Under the pieces are notes generated by a model, which saw nothing but the letters and a program-made list of their open reading frames with translations, searched no databases and was not told the origin of the DNA. Of a stretch of 64,000 nucleotides of DNA, positions 51,620-59,283 are shown piece by piece. Each line of letters starts with the position of its first letter. The stretch's first letter is position 1. This DNA comes from JBOGEN01 sp050743265. Lineage in GTDB: Bacteria > Actinomycetota > Actinomycetes > JBOGEN01. The DNA lies in assembly GCA_050743265.1 (NCBI GenBank), contig JBOGEN010000104.1, positions 1 to 64,000 of the forward strand. The letters run 5' to 3'. The translations under genes and the position numbers were made by a program.

Positions 51620-53110
51620 CTAGCCGAGGGTGAAGGGGTCACGGGTCTCGCCGGTGAGCTCGACCCACACGGCCTTGGTCTCGGTGTACGCCTTGATCGC
51701 CTCGCTGCCGTTCTCCCGGCCGATGCCGCTCGCACCGAATCCCCCGAAGGGCACGAGGGGGCTGACCGTCCGGTACGCGTTCACCCACACCGACCCGGCA
51801 CGCAGTGCCGAGGCCACGCGGTGGGCGCGGTGCACGTCCTTGGTCCAGACGGAGGCCGCGAGCCCGAACTCCGTCCCGTTCGCGAGCCGGACGCCCTCGT
51901 CCTCGTCGCAGAAGCCGATCACGCTCAGCACGGGGCCGAAGATCTCTTCGCGTACGGCACGCATGGACGGGTCGACGTCGGTGAGGACGGTGGGGTGGAC
52001 GAAGTAGCCGCCGAGGTCCTCGACCCGGTCGCCGCCGCACGCGATGGTCGCGCCCTGGGACCTGGCCGCCTCGAAGTGGTCGAGCACCTTCTGGAACTGG
52101 CGGTCGTTCGCCAGCGGGCCCATCTCGGTCGTCGGGTCGGACGGGTCGCCGATCCGGATGGTCTTCGCCCGGTCGACGATGCGGCGGACGAGGTCGTCCT
52201 TGACGTCCTCGTGCACGACGAGCCGCGAGCCCGCCATGCAGGTCTGGCCCGTCGCGGCGAAGACCCCGGCGATCACGCCGTTCGCCGCGGCGTCGAGGTC
52301 GGCTTCCGGGAACACGACCTGCGCGGACTTGCCGCCGAGCTCCAGGGTCACCCGCGTGACGTTGTCCGCGGCGGCGTGCGCGACGGCCTTGCCGGTCGCC
52401 GTCGACCCGGTGAACGCGACCTTGTCGACGCCGGGATGCCCGGCCAGCGCGGCGCCCGTCTCCGGCCCCCAACCGGTGACCACGTTGATCACCCCGGGCG
52501 GGAAGCCGGCCTCCTCGGCCAGGGCGGCGAGCTCGACCGCGCTGACGGGCGTGTAGTCGCTGGGCTTGACGACGAACGTGCAGCCTGCGGCGAGACCGGG
52601 GGCCAGCTTCCATGTGAGCAGCAGGAGCGGCGAATTCCACGGGATGATCGCGCCCACCACGCCGACGGGCTCGTGCTGCGTGTACACGAAGTAGGTGGGC
52701 TTGTCCGACGGCAGCACGCTGCCCTCGAGCTTGTCGGCCAGCCCGGCGAAGTAGTAGTACCACTCGGGCAGGACCTTGGTCTGGCCCTGCATCTCCGCCA
52801 GCAGCTTGCCATTGTCGTGCGTCTCGATCTCCGCGAGGCGTTGCGCGTCGCGGGCGATGAGGTCGCCGAGCCGGCGCAGCAGCTTGCCGCGCTGTGTCGC
52901 CGTCATCGACCCCCAGGGGCCGTCGAGTGCCGCACGGGCGGCCGCGACTGCGCGGTCCACGTCGGCCGCCGTGCCGTCGGCGACGGTCGCCCACGGCTCG
53001 CCGGTGTACGGGTCGATGGACTCGTAGGTCCGTGCCGACGCGGCCTCGGTGGACGTCCCGTCCACGAAGAGCCGGTACGCCGGACGGTGCTGCTGCTCGC
53101 TGACGGTCAC
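51620..53110 (-). CDS. NAD(P)-dependent aldehyde dehydrogenase
   Basis: This 496-residue ALDH has PWNSPLLLLTWKLAPGLAAG, the cofactor loop FTGSTATGKAV, the catalytic Glu in LELGGKSA and the catalytic Cys in GQTCMAGSR; EIFGPVL and FGGFGASGIGRENG complete the fold. It oxidises an aldehyde intermediate to its acid. First gene of the six-gene minus-strand operon. ATG 53110. The upstream gap to the divergent dehydrogenase gene holds an operator-like repeat. Confidence 0.94.
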   Translation of the reverse strand: MTVSEQQHRPAYRLFVDGTSTEAASARTYESIDPYTGEPWATVADGTAADVDRAVAAARAALDGPWGSMTATQRGKLLRRLGDLIARDAQRLAEIETHDNGKLLAEMQGQTKVLPEWYYYFAGLADKLEGSVLPSDKPTYFVYTQHEPVGVVGAIIPWNSPLLLLTWKLAPGLAAGCTFVVKPSDYTPVSAVELAALAEEAGFPPGVINVVTGWGPETGAALAGHPGVDKVAFTGSTATGKAVAHAAADNVTRVTLELGGKSAQVVFPEADLDAAANGVIAGVFAATGQTCMAGSRLVVHEDVKDDLVRRIVDRAKTIRIGDPSDPTTEMGPLANDRQFQKVLDHFEAARSQGATIACGGDRVEDLGGYFVHPTVLTDVDPSMRAVREEIFGPVLSVIGFCDEDEGVRLANGTEFGLAASVWTKDVHRAHRVASALRAGSVWVNAYRTVSPLVPFGGFGASGIGRENGSEAIKAYTETKAVWVELTGETRDPFTLG

Positions 53111-53172
53111 CGTGTCTCCCTCGGTGCCCCACGCGTGGTGGCGACAGATACACCAGATTTCAGGACATGCTG

Positions 53173-53189
53173 GACATTTGTAAGATGTC
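53173..53189. promoter_or_regulatory. Operator-like inverted repeat in divergent promoter
   Basis: GACAT (53173-53177) and ATGTC (53185-53189) flank TTGTAAG in an AT-richer patch between the divergent aldehyde dehydrogenase and HIBADH-like genes. It is a candidate site for the GntR/FCD protein encoded at the end of the operon. Confidence 0.45.
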
Positions 53190-53282
53190 TGTCAATAGGA
53201 CCGTCCGACAATCTGCCCTGACCCTTCCCGCTGGAACGCCCCTGCTCAGCGGGTCCGCGGTGGCGAGGTGAGGAGCGTGCAC

Positions 53283-54215
53283 ATGCAGCCCACGGTGGGG
53301 TTCGTCGGTCTCGGCAACATGGGCCTGCCGATGGTCCACCGGCTCTGTGAAGCCGGGTACGACATGGTCGTCGCGGACGTGAGCGCCGACGCGCGCGCAC
53401 GCGCGGAGGCGGAGGGTGCAGCCGTCGCCGGGTCCGCGGCCGAGGTCGCCGACCGGGCCACCATCGTGCTCACGAGTCTCCCCACGCCTGACTCCGTCCG
53501 CGAGGTGACGGTGGGCGAGAAGGGGCTTGTGCACGGCTCCCGTCTCGAGGTGTGGGTCGAGACGTCCACGACGGGCGCCGAGACCGTCGGTGAGCTCGCC
53601 CGTGCGCTGTCGGCCCGCGGGATCAGCACGGTCGACTCGCCCGTGAGCGGCGGTGTGTCCGGGTCGTGGGCCGGGACCCTCGCGGTGATGGCCGCCGGGG
53701 ACGCTGCCGTGTTCGGGAGGGTGAAGCCCGTCCTCGAGGTGCTGGGGAACGTGTTCCACGTCGGCGAGCAGGCGGGTCACGGCCAGACGATGAAGCTGGT
53801 GAACAACTACCTCTCGGCGACCGCCATGGCGGCCACGTCGGAGGCGGTCGTGCTCGGGCTCAAGGCGGGCCTGGACGCCCAGGTGATGATCGACGTGCTC
53901 AACGCGGGCACCGGGCGCAACAGTGCGACGGTCGACAAGTTCCCGCGCTCGGTGCTGACCCGCAAGTTCGCCAACGGGTTCACCACCGGCCTCATGTACA
54001 AGGACCTGCAGCTGTTCTCCGAGCAGGCGAACGAGCTGCGGATGCCGATGTGGGTGGCCGAGTCCGTCCGCCAGCTCTGGATGTACGTGCTGGCGCGCGG
54101 CGGCGAGGACAGCGACTTCACCACGATCGTCACGCACCTGGAGGAGTGGGCGGGCGTCGAGGCGCGCGGCGGCGGCACGCCGGGCAACGGCCAGTCGGAG
54201 AACGGCTCGCGATAG
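53283..54215 (+). CDS. Beta-hydroxyacid dehydrogenase (GarR/HIBADH-like)
   Basis: This 310-residue enzyme of the tartronate semialdehyde reductase/3-hydroxyisobutyrate dehydrogenase family has VGFVGLGNMGLPM (cofactor), VDSPVSGGVSGSWAGTLAV (substrate), GHGQTMKLVNNYLSA (catalytic Lys) and KDLQLFSEQAN. ATG 53283, with GAGGAG before it, is chosen over GTG 53268. It is divergent from the operon and followed after 39 bp by the monooxygenase-like gene. The tail after residue 295 is Gly/Asn rich and probably disordered. Confidence 0.92.
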   Translation: MQPTVGFVGLGNMGLPMVHRLCEAGYDMVVADVSADARARAEAEGAAVAGSAAEVADRATIVLTSLPTPDSVREVTVGEKGLVHGSRLEVWVETSTTGAETVGELARALSARGISTVDSPVSGGVSGSWAGTLAVMAAGDAAVFGRVKPVLEVLGNVFHVGEQAGHGQTMKLVNNYLSATAMAATSEAVVLGLKAGLDAQVMIDVLNAGTGRNSATVDKFPRSVLTRKFANGFTTGLMYKDLQLFSEQANELRMPMWVAESVRQLWMYVLARGGEDSDFTTIVTHLEEWAGVEARGGGTPGNGQSENGSR

Positions 54216-54254
54216 ACAGGCTCCTCTGGGGGAGCCGAGGAGGAAGGACAGCCC

Positions 54255-54548
54255 ATGGCATTCGCCGTTGTCGCCACGTGGACGGCCAAGGAGGGGGAGG
54301 AGAAGCGGATCCTCGACGTCATCGCCCGGGTGACGCCTCCCTCGCGCGCCGAGGAGAAGAACCTCGTCTACCAGGCGCACGTCTCCCCGGACGACCCCCG
54401 CACGTTCGTCCTCTACGAGCAGTACACCGACGAGGAGGGCTTCGAGGAGCACAGGGCGTCCGCGCACTTCCAGGAGCACGTGCTCGGCTACGCCCTGCAG
54501 TACCTCGAGAGCCGCGAGATCAAGACGTACCGCACCGTCGACGGCTGA
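54255..54548 (+). CDS. YgiN/ABM-type monooxygenase-like protein
   Basis: This 97-residue antibiotic-biosynthesis-monooxygenase fold protein starts AFAVVATWTAKEGEEKRIL and has a typical FVLYEQYTDEEGFEEHRAS middle and a HFQEHV helix. Related proteins oxidise quinols or ring compounds without a cofactor or act as small dimeric isomerases. It is likely co-transcribed with the preceding dehydrogenase. A long terminator follows. Confidence 0.87.
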   Translation: MAFAVVATWTAKEGEEKRILDVIARVTPPSRAEEKNLVYQAHVSPDDPRTFVLYEQYTDEEGFEEHRASAHFQEHVLGYALQYLESREIKTYRTVDG

Positions 54549-54578
54549 CCGGCTGTCGGCCGCGCGGCGCAGGACATG

Positions 54579-54614
54579 ACGAAGGGCGCGCCCCGCGCAA
54601 GGCGCGCCCTTCGT
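54579..54614. terminator. Perfect 14-bp bidirectional terminator
   Basis: ACGAAGGGCGCGCC (54579-54592) and GGCGCGCCCTTCGT (54601-54614) are exact reverse complements with an 8-nt loop, between convergent genes. Confidence 0.75.
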
Positions 54615-54628
54615 GGCTGCGGCGCTGG

Positions 54629-54955
54629 TCAGCGGCCGATGGCCTCCTCCAGCTGGGCCTTGGTCATGGTCGAGCGCCCCTTGATGCCCCGGCGCTTGGC
54701 CTCGCCGTACAGCTGGTCCCGAGTGCGGCCTCCCGGCCCGGAGCCCGAACGCTTGCCTCCGCGGCGGCTCGCCGAGATGTCCCGGGTCGAGCTCGGGCTG
54801 GCCTGCCGCGTCTGACCCGCGCGGGCCCGCTCCTTGTTCACCGTCCGGGCGGCGATCTCGGTGGCCCGCTTCTCGGACCGGCCCTCGGCCTTCTGGCTCG
54901 CCTTGACGTGCTCGTACTGGCGTTCCTGCTTCCGGTTCCACTGCTGCTGCGGCAT
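54629..54955 (-). CDS. Small basic protein with C-terminal Rho_N/SAP-like motif
   Basis: This 108-residue, highly charged and basic protein begins MPQQQWNRKQERQYEHVKAS. It has a Ser/Gly-rich middle and ends in a helix-extended-helix motif, TRDQLYGEAKRRGIKGRS and then MTKAQLEEAI, as seen in Rho N-terminal and related nucleic-acid-binding domains. Homologues are often labelled plasmid stabilisation proteins, but nothing here suggests a plasmid. Likely binds DNA or RNA. Monocistronic, ATG 54955. Confidence 0.8.
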   Translation of the reverse strand: MPQQQWNRKQERQYEHVKASQKAEGRSEKRATEIAARTVNKERARAGQTRQASPSSTRDISASRRGGKRSGSGPGGRTRDQLYGEAKRRGIKGRSTMTKAQLEEAIGR

Positions 54956-55149
54956 GAGAGCTCCTTCCTCCTGGCCGCGCGGCTCAGGCGCCCGCCGTTC
55001 CGTCGAGGGGCCCGTACCCGATCGAGGACGCCTCTCACATGTTCGGCTCCTGCGCGACCGGACCGCCTGGCTAGACTCTGGCGTTCTCGGGCGGGTCGTT
55101 TCCCGGGCGGGTGAGTGAGGCCGGTCGGTCGCGGACGAGGGAAGGCGAC

Positions 55150-56703
55150 ATGGTGGGACCGGAGCGCGTGATGACGCTGGAGCCGCGCGACGGACTCGGG
55201 ACGACCATGGACACCCTGGCGCGCCGGTTCGCCGTCGAACCGGGCACGCGTCGCGTCACTCGCCGCGTCTGGCTGGACACGTACGACTGGAGACTCCACC
55301 GCGCCGGCATGTGCGCCTCCGCGACGCAGCACTCGACGGAGCAGGAGAGCGGGCACGAGCTGGTCGTCTTCACCGCTGACGGGGCCAGCGCCAGCCAGCG
55401 CCTCCCCGCCGTCCGGTGGCCGTCCCTGGTCGACGCGCTGCCCCCCGGGCCCGTCCGCGACTGCGTGAGCGCGAAGGTCAGCGTGCGTGCCCTTCTCCCG
55501 GTGGCGGAGGAGACGCTCGAGCTGCAGCGTGTCCGCCTCCTCGACGCCAACGACAAGATCGTGGCGCTCGTCGACGTCGAGCACCCCGCACAGGACCAGG
55601 GGACGCCGGAGCGGTCCCTGCTGCGCCTCCGTCCCCTCCGGGGGTACGAGGCCGAGGCCCGGCGTGCCCACCGGCTGCTGGACGCGACCGGTGCGGTCAC
55701 CATCGCCCCGTGGACGACGCCGCGGGACCTCGCGCTCGCCAGCTCGTCCCGCCGGCCGGGCGACTACACCGGCAAGCTCGACGTCCGCCTGGACGGGCAG
55801 GCACCGGTGGGCGAGGCGGTGAGCCGCATCCTGGACGAGCTCCGCGACCACGTCGAGATCAACGTGCCGGGCGTGCTCGAGGAGGTCGACACCGAGTGCC
55901 TGCACGACCTGCGGGTCGCGGTGCGCCGCTCCCGGTCCGTCATGAAGCTGACCCGCTCGGTCCAGCCGGTGGATCTGGCCGGGCCCTTCGCGGCCGAGCT
56001 GAAGTGGCTCGGCGGGGTCACCACCCCGGGACGCGACCTCGACGTCTACCTGCTCGGGCTGGACGAGATGGCCGGGTGGCTCGTCTCCGCCACCCCGGAC
56101 GACCTCGGCCCCCTGGCGGTGCACCTGCGTCGGCGACGGCGGCGTGAGCAGCGTCGGCTCGCCGGGTCGTTGGGCTCCGCCCGCTTCGCCCGGCTCCTCG
56201 ACAGGTGGAAGGACCTCATCGCCGCGTCGGAGGCGTCCGCCGAACCCCTCACCGCGGACGCGCTGGCCGCGCGGTGCCTCGCCCGCGCCGACCGCCGAGT
56301 CGTCCGCCTCGGCTCGTCCGTCACGGCGGAGTCCCCGGCGACCCTGATGCACGACCTCCGCAAGCGGGCCAAGGAGCTGCGGTACGCCGTGGAGGTCTTC
56401 GCCTCGCTGCACGACCCGGCGGTGCTGGGCAGGACCGTGGGCCGGCTCAAGGGCCTGCAGGACTGCCTCGGGCGGTTCCAGGACTCCGAGGTGCAGCGCG
56501 CGGGGATCCGCACGTTCGCCGAGGAGATGATCGAGGCGGGCACGTCCTCGTCCGCGACGCTGCTCGCGATGGGGGAGCTGACCGCGCATCTCCAGGCCGA
56601 CCAGGACCGCGCCCGGGCCGAGTTCGGCGCGCGGTTCGCCGACTTCATGGCCCCGCCGAACCGGCGCCGGATGGACGCGCTCGTCGCGGGAGCGGGCCGG
56701 TGA
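55150..56703 (+). CDS. CYTH-CHAD protein, polyphosphate-binding
   Basis: This 517-residue protein has an N-terminal CYTH-like region (about 10-190, with LDTYDWRLHRAG and QRVRLLDANDKIVALVDVE) and a C-terminal CHAD domain (about 215-505). The CHAD part is alpha-helical and rich in conserved basic residues: LHDLRVAVRRSRSVMKLTR, RRRRRREQRRLAG and MHDLRKRAKELRYAVEVF. CHAD domains bind polyphosphate and locate to polyphosphate granules; CYTH domains often hydrolyse triphosphates. The first part lacks a clear ExExK signature, so its activity is doubtful. ATG 55150 has GGGAAGG. It overlaps the ParA-like gene by 4 bp (GTGA). Confidence 0.88.
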   Translation: MVGPERVMTLEPRDGLGTTMDTLARRFAVEPGTRRVTRRVWLDTYDWRLHRAGMCASATQHSTEQESGHELVVFTADGASASQRLPAVRWPSLVDALPPGPVRDCVSAKVSVRALLPVAEETLELQRVRLLDANDKIVALVDVEHPAQDQGTPERSLLRLRPLRGYEAEARRAHRLLDATGAVTIAPWTTPRDLALASSSRRPGDYTGKLDVRLDGQAPVGEAVSRILDELRDHVEINVPGVLEEVDTECLHDLRVAVRRSRSVMKLTRSVQPVDLAGPFAAELKWLGGVTTPGRDLDVYLLGLDEMAGWLVSATPDDLGPLAVHLRRRRRREQRRLAGSLGSARFARLLDRWKDLIAASEASAEPLTADALAARCLARADRRVVRLGSSVTAESPATLMHDLRKRAKELRYAVEVFASLHDPAVLGRTVGRLKGLQDCLGRFQDSEVQRAGIRTFAEEMIEAGTSSSATLLAMGELTAHLQADQDRARAEFGARFADFMAPPNRRRMDALVAGAGR

Positions 56704-57440
56704 AGGTCTTCGCGACGTACAACATCAAGGGCGGCGTCGGCAAGACGTCGACGGCCGCGAACCTCGCCTACCTCTCGGCCGCCGAGGGGCGCCGGACGCT
56801 GCTCTGGGACCTCGACCCGCAGGGGGCGGCGACCTACCTGTTCCGCGTCCGTCCCAAGGTGAAGGGCGGCGGCAGGGCCCTCGTCCACCAGAGGCGCAGC
56901 CTGGACGACGTCATCAAGGCGAGCGACTTCGACAACCTCGACCTGCTGCCGGCGGACTTCCGCTATCGCACGATGGACCTCGACCTCGACGACACGAAGA
57001 AGCCGACCCGACGGCTCCGCCGCCTGCTGGGGGACCTGGACGGCCAGTACGACGTCGTCTTCCTCGACTGCCCGCCGAGCATCTCGCTCGTGTCGGAGAA
57101 CGTGCTGCACGCGGCCGACACCCTGCTGGTCCCGCTCGTCCCGGCGACGCTCTCGGTGCGCACGCTCGAGCAGCTCACGGAGTTCGTCGGCGAGCTCGAC
57201 GGACGGCGGCCGGAGATCGTGGCCTTCTTCTCCATGGTCGACCGCCGTAAGAGGCTCCATCGCGAGGTCGTGGCGTCACTGCCGAGCCAGCGGCCGAACG
57301 TCTCGTCCTCGACGATCCCCAACGCCTCGATCATCGAGCAGATGGCCGAGCGCCGCTCGCCGGTCGTCGCCTTCGCCCCGCGCAGCGAGGCCGCCCAGCG
57401 GTACGCGTGCTTGTGGGACGAGGTACGTCCCCGGCCGTGA
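56700..57440 (+). CDS. ParA/MinD-type partition ATPase
   Basis: This 246-residue ATPase has the deviant Walker A KGGVGKTST (Lys10 and Lys15), LLWDLDPQGAATYLF, Walker B YDVVFLDCPPS and the later SMVDRRKRLH block. No helix-turn-helix or ParB-binding N-terminal extension is present, so it is of the small type that positions cellular cargo or plasmids on the nucleoid. GTG 56700 overlaps the CHAD gene stop, so both proteins are made together; there is no parB gene near. The natural cargo is therefore probably the CHAD-coated polyphosphate granule. That is inference from coupling. Confidence 0.93.
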   Translation: MKVFATYNIKGGVGKTSTAANLAYLSAAEGRRTLLWDLDPQGAATYLFRVRPKVKGGGRALVHQRRSLDDVIKASDFDNLDLLPADFRYRTMDLDLDDTKKPTRRLRRLLGDLDGQYDVVFLDCPPSISLVSENVLHAADTLLVPLVPATLSVRTLEQLTEFVGELDGRRPEIVAFFSMVDRRKRLHREVVASLPSQRPNVSSSTIPNASIIEQMAERRSPVVAFAPRSEAAQRYACLWDEVRPRP

Positions 57441-57465
57441 GGGGCCGTACGGCCGTCAGGCCGGG
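57430..57465. terminator. Hairpin spanning both stop codons of convergent genes
   Basis: CCCGGCC (57430-57436) pairs with GGCCGGG (57459-57465). Inside is the palindrome GGCCGTACGGCC (57443-57454). Together they could end transcription in both directions. Confidence 0.35.
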
Positions 57466-57761
57466 CGGGGAAGCGGGGGACCCGAGCGTGGGGCCGCACC
57501 AGGCTGTGGCGTCGGGGACGCGGGCACCGGTTCCTCGGCGACACCGTGCTGGACCGCTGGGTGCTCGACGAGGGCGAGGACCCGGTTCGCCATGAACCGG
57601 GCCGTCCGCATCGGAGTCCCGGAGCGGGTCACCTCGGTGACCTCGACGATGCCGCGTGCCGTGGAGATCTCGACGCGGCGGCCGTTGCGGGTGGCCGTGA
57701 TCTCGTAGGTGCGGGTCTCGCCTCCGGCGTCGATGACGATCTCGACTCGGTCGCCTCTCAT
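57456..57761 (-). CDS. Small protein of unknown function
   Basis: This 101-residue protein, MRGDRVEIVIDAGGETRTYE through VEVTEVTRSGTPMRTARF, has the look of a compact beta-rich domain with a Pro-rich tail (about 75-101). I do not recognise a family. ATG 57761 follows a very strong AGGAGG, so expression is likely. Convergent with the ParA-like gene. Confidence 0.65.
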   Translation of the reverse strand: MRGDRVEIVIDAGGETRTYEITATRNGRRVEISTARGIVEVTEVTRSGTPMRTARFMANRVLALVEHPAVQHGVAEEPVPASPTPQPGAAPRSGPPLPRPA

Positions 57762-57973
57762 GGCACCTCCTGGCAAGGCCTCAGGACCAGCCCGATGACC
57801 TGACTGTCTCAACGCTCGGGCGCCCCCGGCTAGTCCGTCGGACAAGCTGGACGGTCTGTCACGAACAGGCGAATCCGCCCTGGTCAGAGCGGACCACCCA
57901 CCTCTCGGGTGACCTCAGGCCGGGCCGGTACGGCGAGCTGCGCGGACCCTCCCCGGGTTACTGAGCGCGAGCG

Positions 57974-59098
57974 TCAGCCAGCCATCGCCGCGACGCCGGT
58001 GAACCCCAGGTACGCGGCGGGCCAGCCGACCCGGTCCGCACAGACGGCGGCGGCTACCGGGGCGGCCAGCCCTGCGCAACCCCAACCGGTGAAGACGACG
58101 CCGAAGGTGGCGCCCAGGCTCTCCGGCGGGACGGCGTCCGCGGTGGCGGCCGGGACGAGCGCGCTCAGCGCCCCGTACTGCAGGCCGAGGACGAGCAGCG
58201 CCGCGGTGACCGTGCCCTCGCCCTGCCCGGTGGCGAGCAGCCCGCAGGTGAGGACGAGCACGCCGGCGTTGACGTGCAGGGCGCGCGGTCGGCCGAAGCG
58301 GTCCGAGGCGGGCCCGGCGACGAGGCGTCCGGCGAAGTTGCCCAGGCTGAGCAAGGGCACGGCCAGCCCGGCGACGGCGGCTCCGGCGAGGTCGCCCGCA
58401 TTCGCGAACGCGGCCAGCCCGGGTGCGCTGCCGAGTCCGAACACCGTCCACAGGGCTGGGATCGTGCGGCCCCGAACCCGCTGGGGCGGGGCGGGGCGTG
58501 CCGCGTGCGCCCGGACCGTCCCCGGGACGAGCGGGACGGCGCAGAGCACGAGCGCCCCGACAACGGCGGCGAGCACAGCGAACGTCCCGCCGCGGCCCAC
58601 GCTGTCGAGCAGGGCCGCGGCGACCGGCGCGACCACGACGGTCCCCCCGGCGTACGCGCTCACCACGAGCCCGACCGCCAGCCCGCGGCGTACGGCGACG
58701 GTGCCGGCGACCCGGACCGCAGTGGCGTACCCGGCTCCGGTCGACGCGGCGAACACCGCGAAGCCGAGCACGAGCACGACCGCCGAGGACGCCACCGCGC
58801 AGCCGAGCAGCCCGACGACGCATCCCCCGGCGACGTAGACGGCGAGGCGGCGGGGGGCGACCGAATCCGCGGCCCGCCCGCCGAGCAGCACCGCCGCAGT
58901 GAACGAGGCGAGCCCGACGGAGAAGACCGAGGCGAGCGCCGATGCGCCCAGCCCGAGCTCGCGGCCCAGGTCGCCGGTGAACACGTCCCAGGCGAAGACC
59001 GGGCTGACCGCGAGGTCGAGCAGCACCGCCCCGGCGACGGCGCGCGGGCCGGACCGCCGCCACCACCGAGGATCCGCGACCCCGCTCACGCGGCGCAT
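57974..59098 (-). CDS. MFS transporter
   Basis: This 374-residue, 12-TM major facilitator resembles the oxalate/formate antiporter or NarK-like group. It has VFAWDVFTGDLGRELG in the first segment, GGRAADSVAPRRLAVYVAG in loop 2-3 and RLVAGPASDRFGRPRALH in loop 8-9. The substrate is unknown. ATG 59098 (MRRVSGVADPRWWRR) is chosen; the frame opens at 59137. It is divergent from the histidine kinase cluster. Confidence 0.88.
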   Translation of the reverse strand: MRRVSGVADPRWWRRSGPRAVAGAVLLDLAVSPVFAWDVFTGDLGRELGLGASALASVFSVGLASFTAAVLLGGRAADSVAPRRLAVYVAGGCVVGLLGCAVASSAVVLVLGFAVFAASTGAGYATAVRVAGTVAVRRGLAVGLVVSAYAGGTVVVAPVAAALLDSVGRGGTFAVLAAVVGALVLCAVPLVPGTVRAHAARPAPPQRVRGRTIPALWTVFGLGSAPGLAAFANAGDLAGAAVAGLAVPLLSLGNFAGRLVAGPASDRFGRPRALHVNAGVLVLTCGLLATGQGEGTVTAALLVLGLQYGALSALVPAATADAVPPESLGATFGVVFTGWGCAGLAAPVAAAVCADRVGWPAAYLGFTGVAAMAG

Positions 59099-59283
59099 GC
59101 TAGGCCGGGGTGCCTCCCCGGCCGGTCGGCCCTCCACCCCGTGTCCCTGACGGGCACGGCATCCGATGTGGCGACATGAGCCTTCCGGAGACGGCCGGGA
59201 CCGTCGGCAATCACACGACTCGGGCCAGCCGCTCGCTGACCAGGAGTAACGTCCTGATCACGGCGGGTCCACGGAGGCTGACC

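Noticed and set aside
53160..56589. Long minus-strand frames opposite the HIBADH-like and CHAD genes
   Set aside because: They cross recognised genes and terminators and show no domain.
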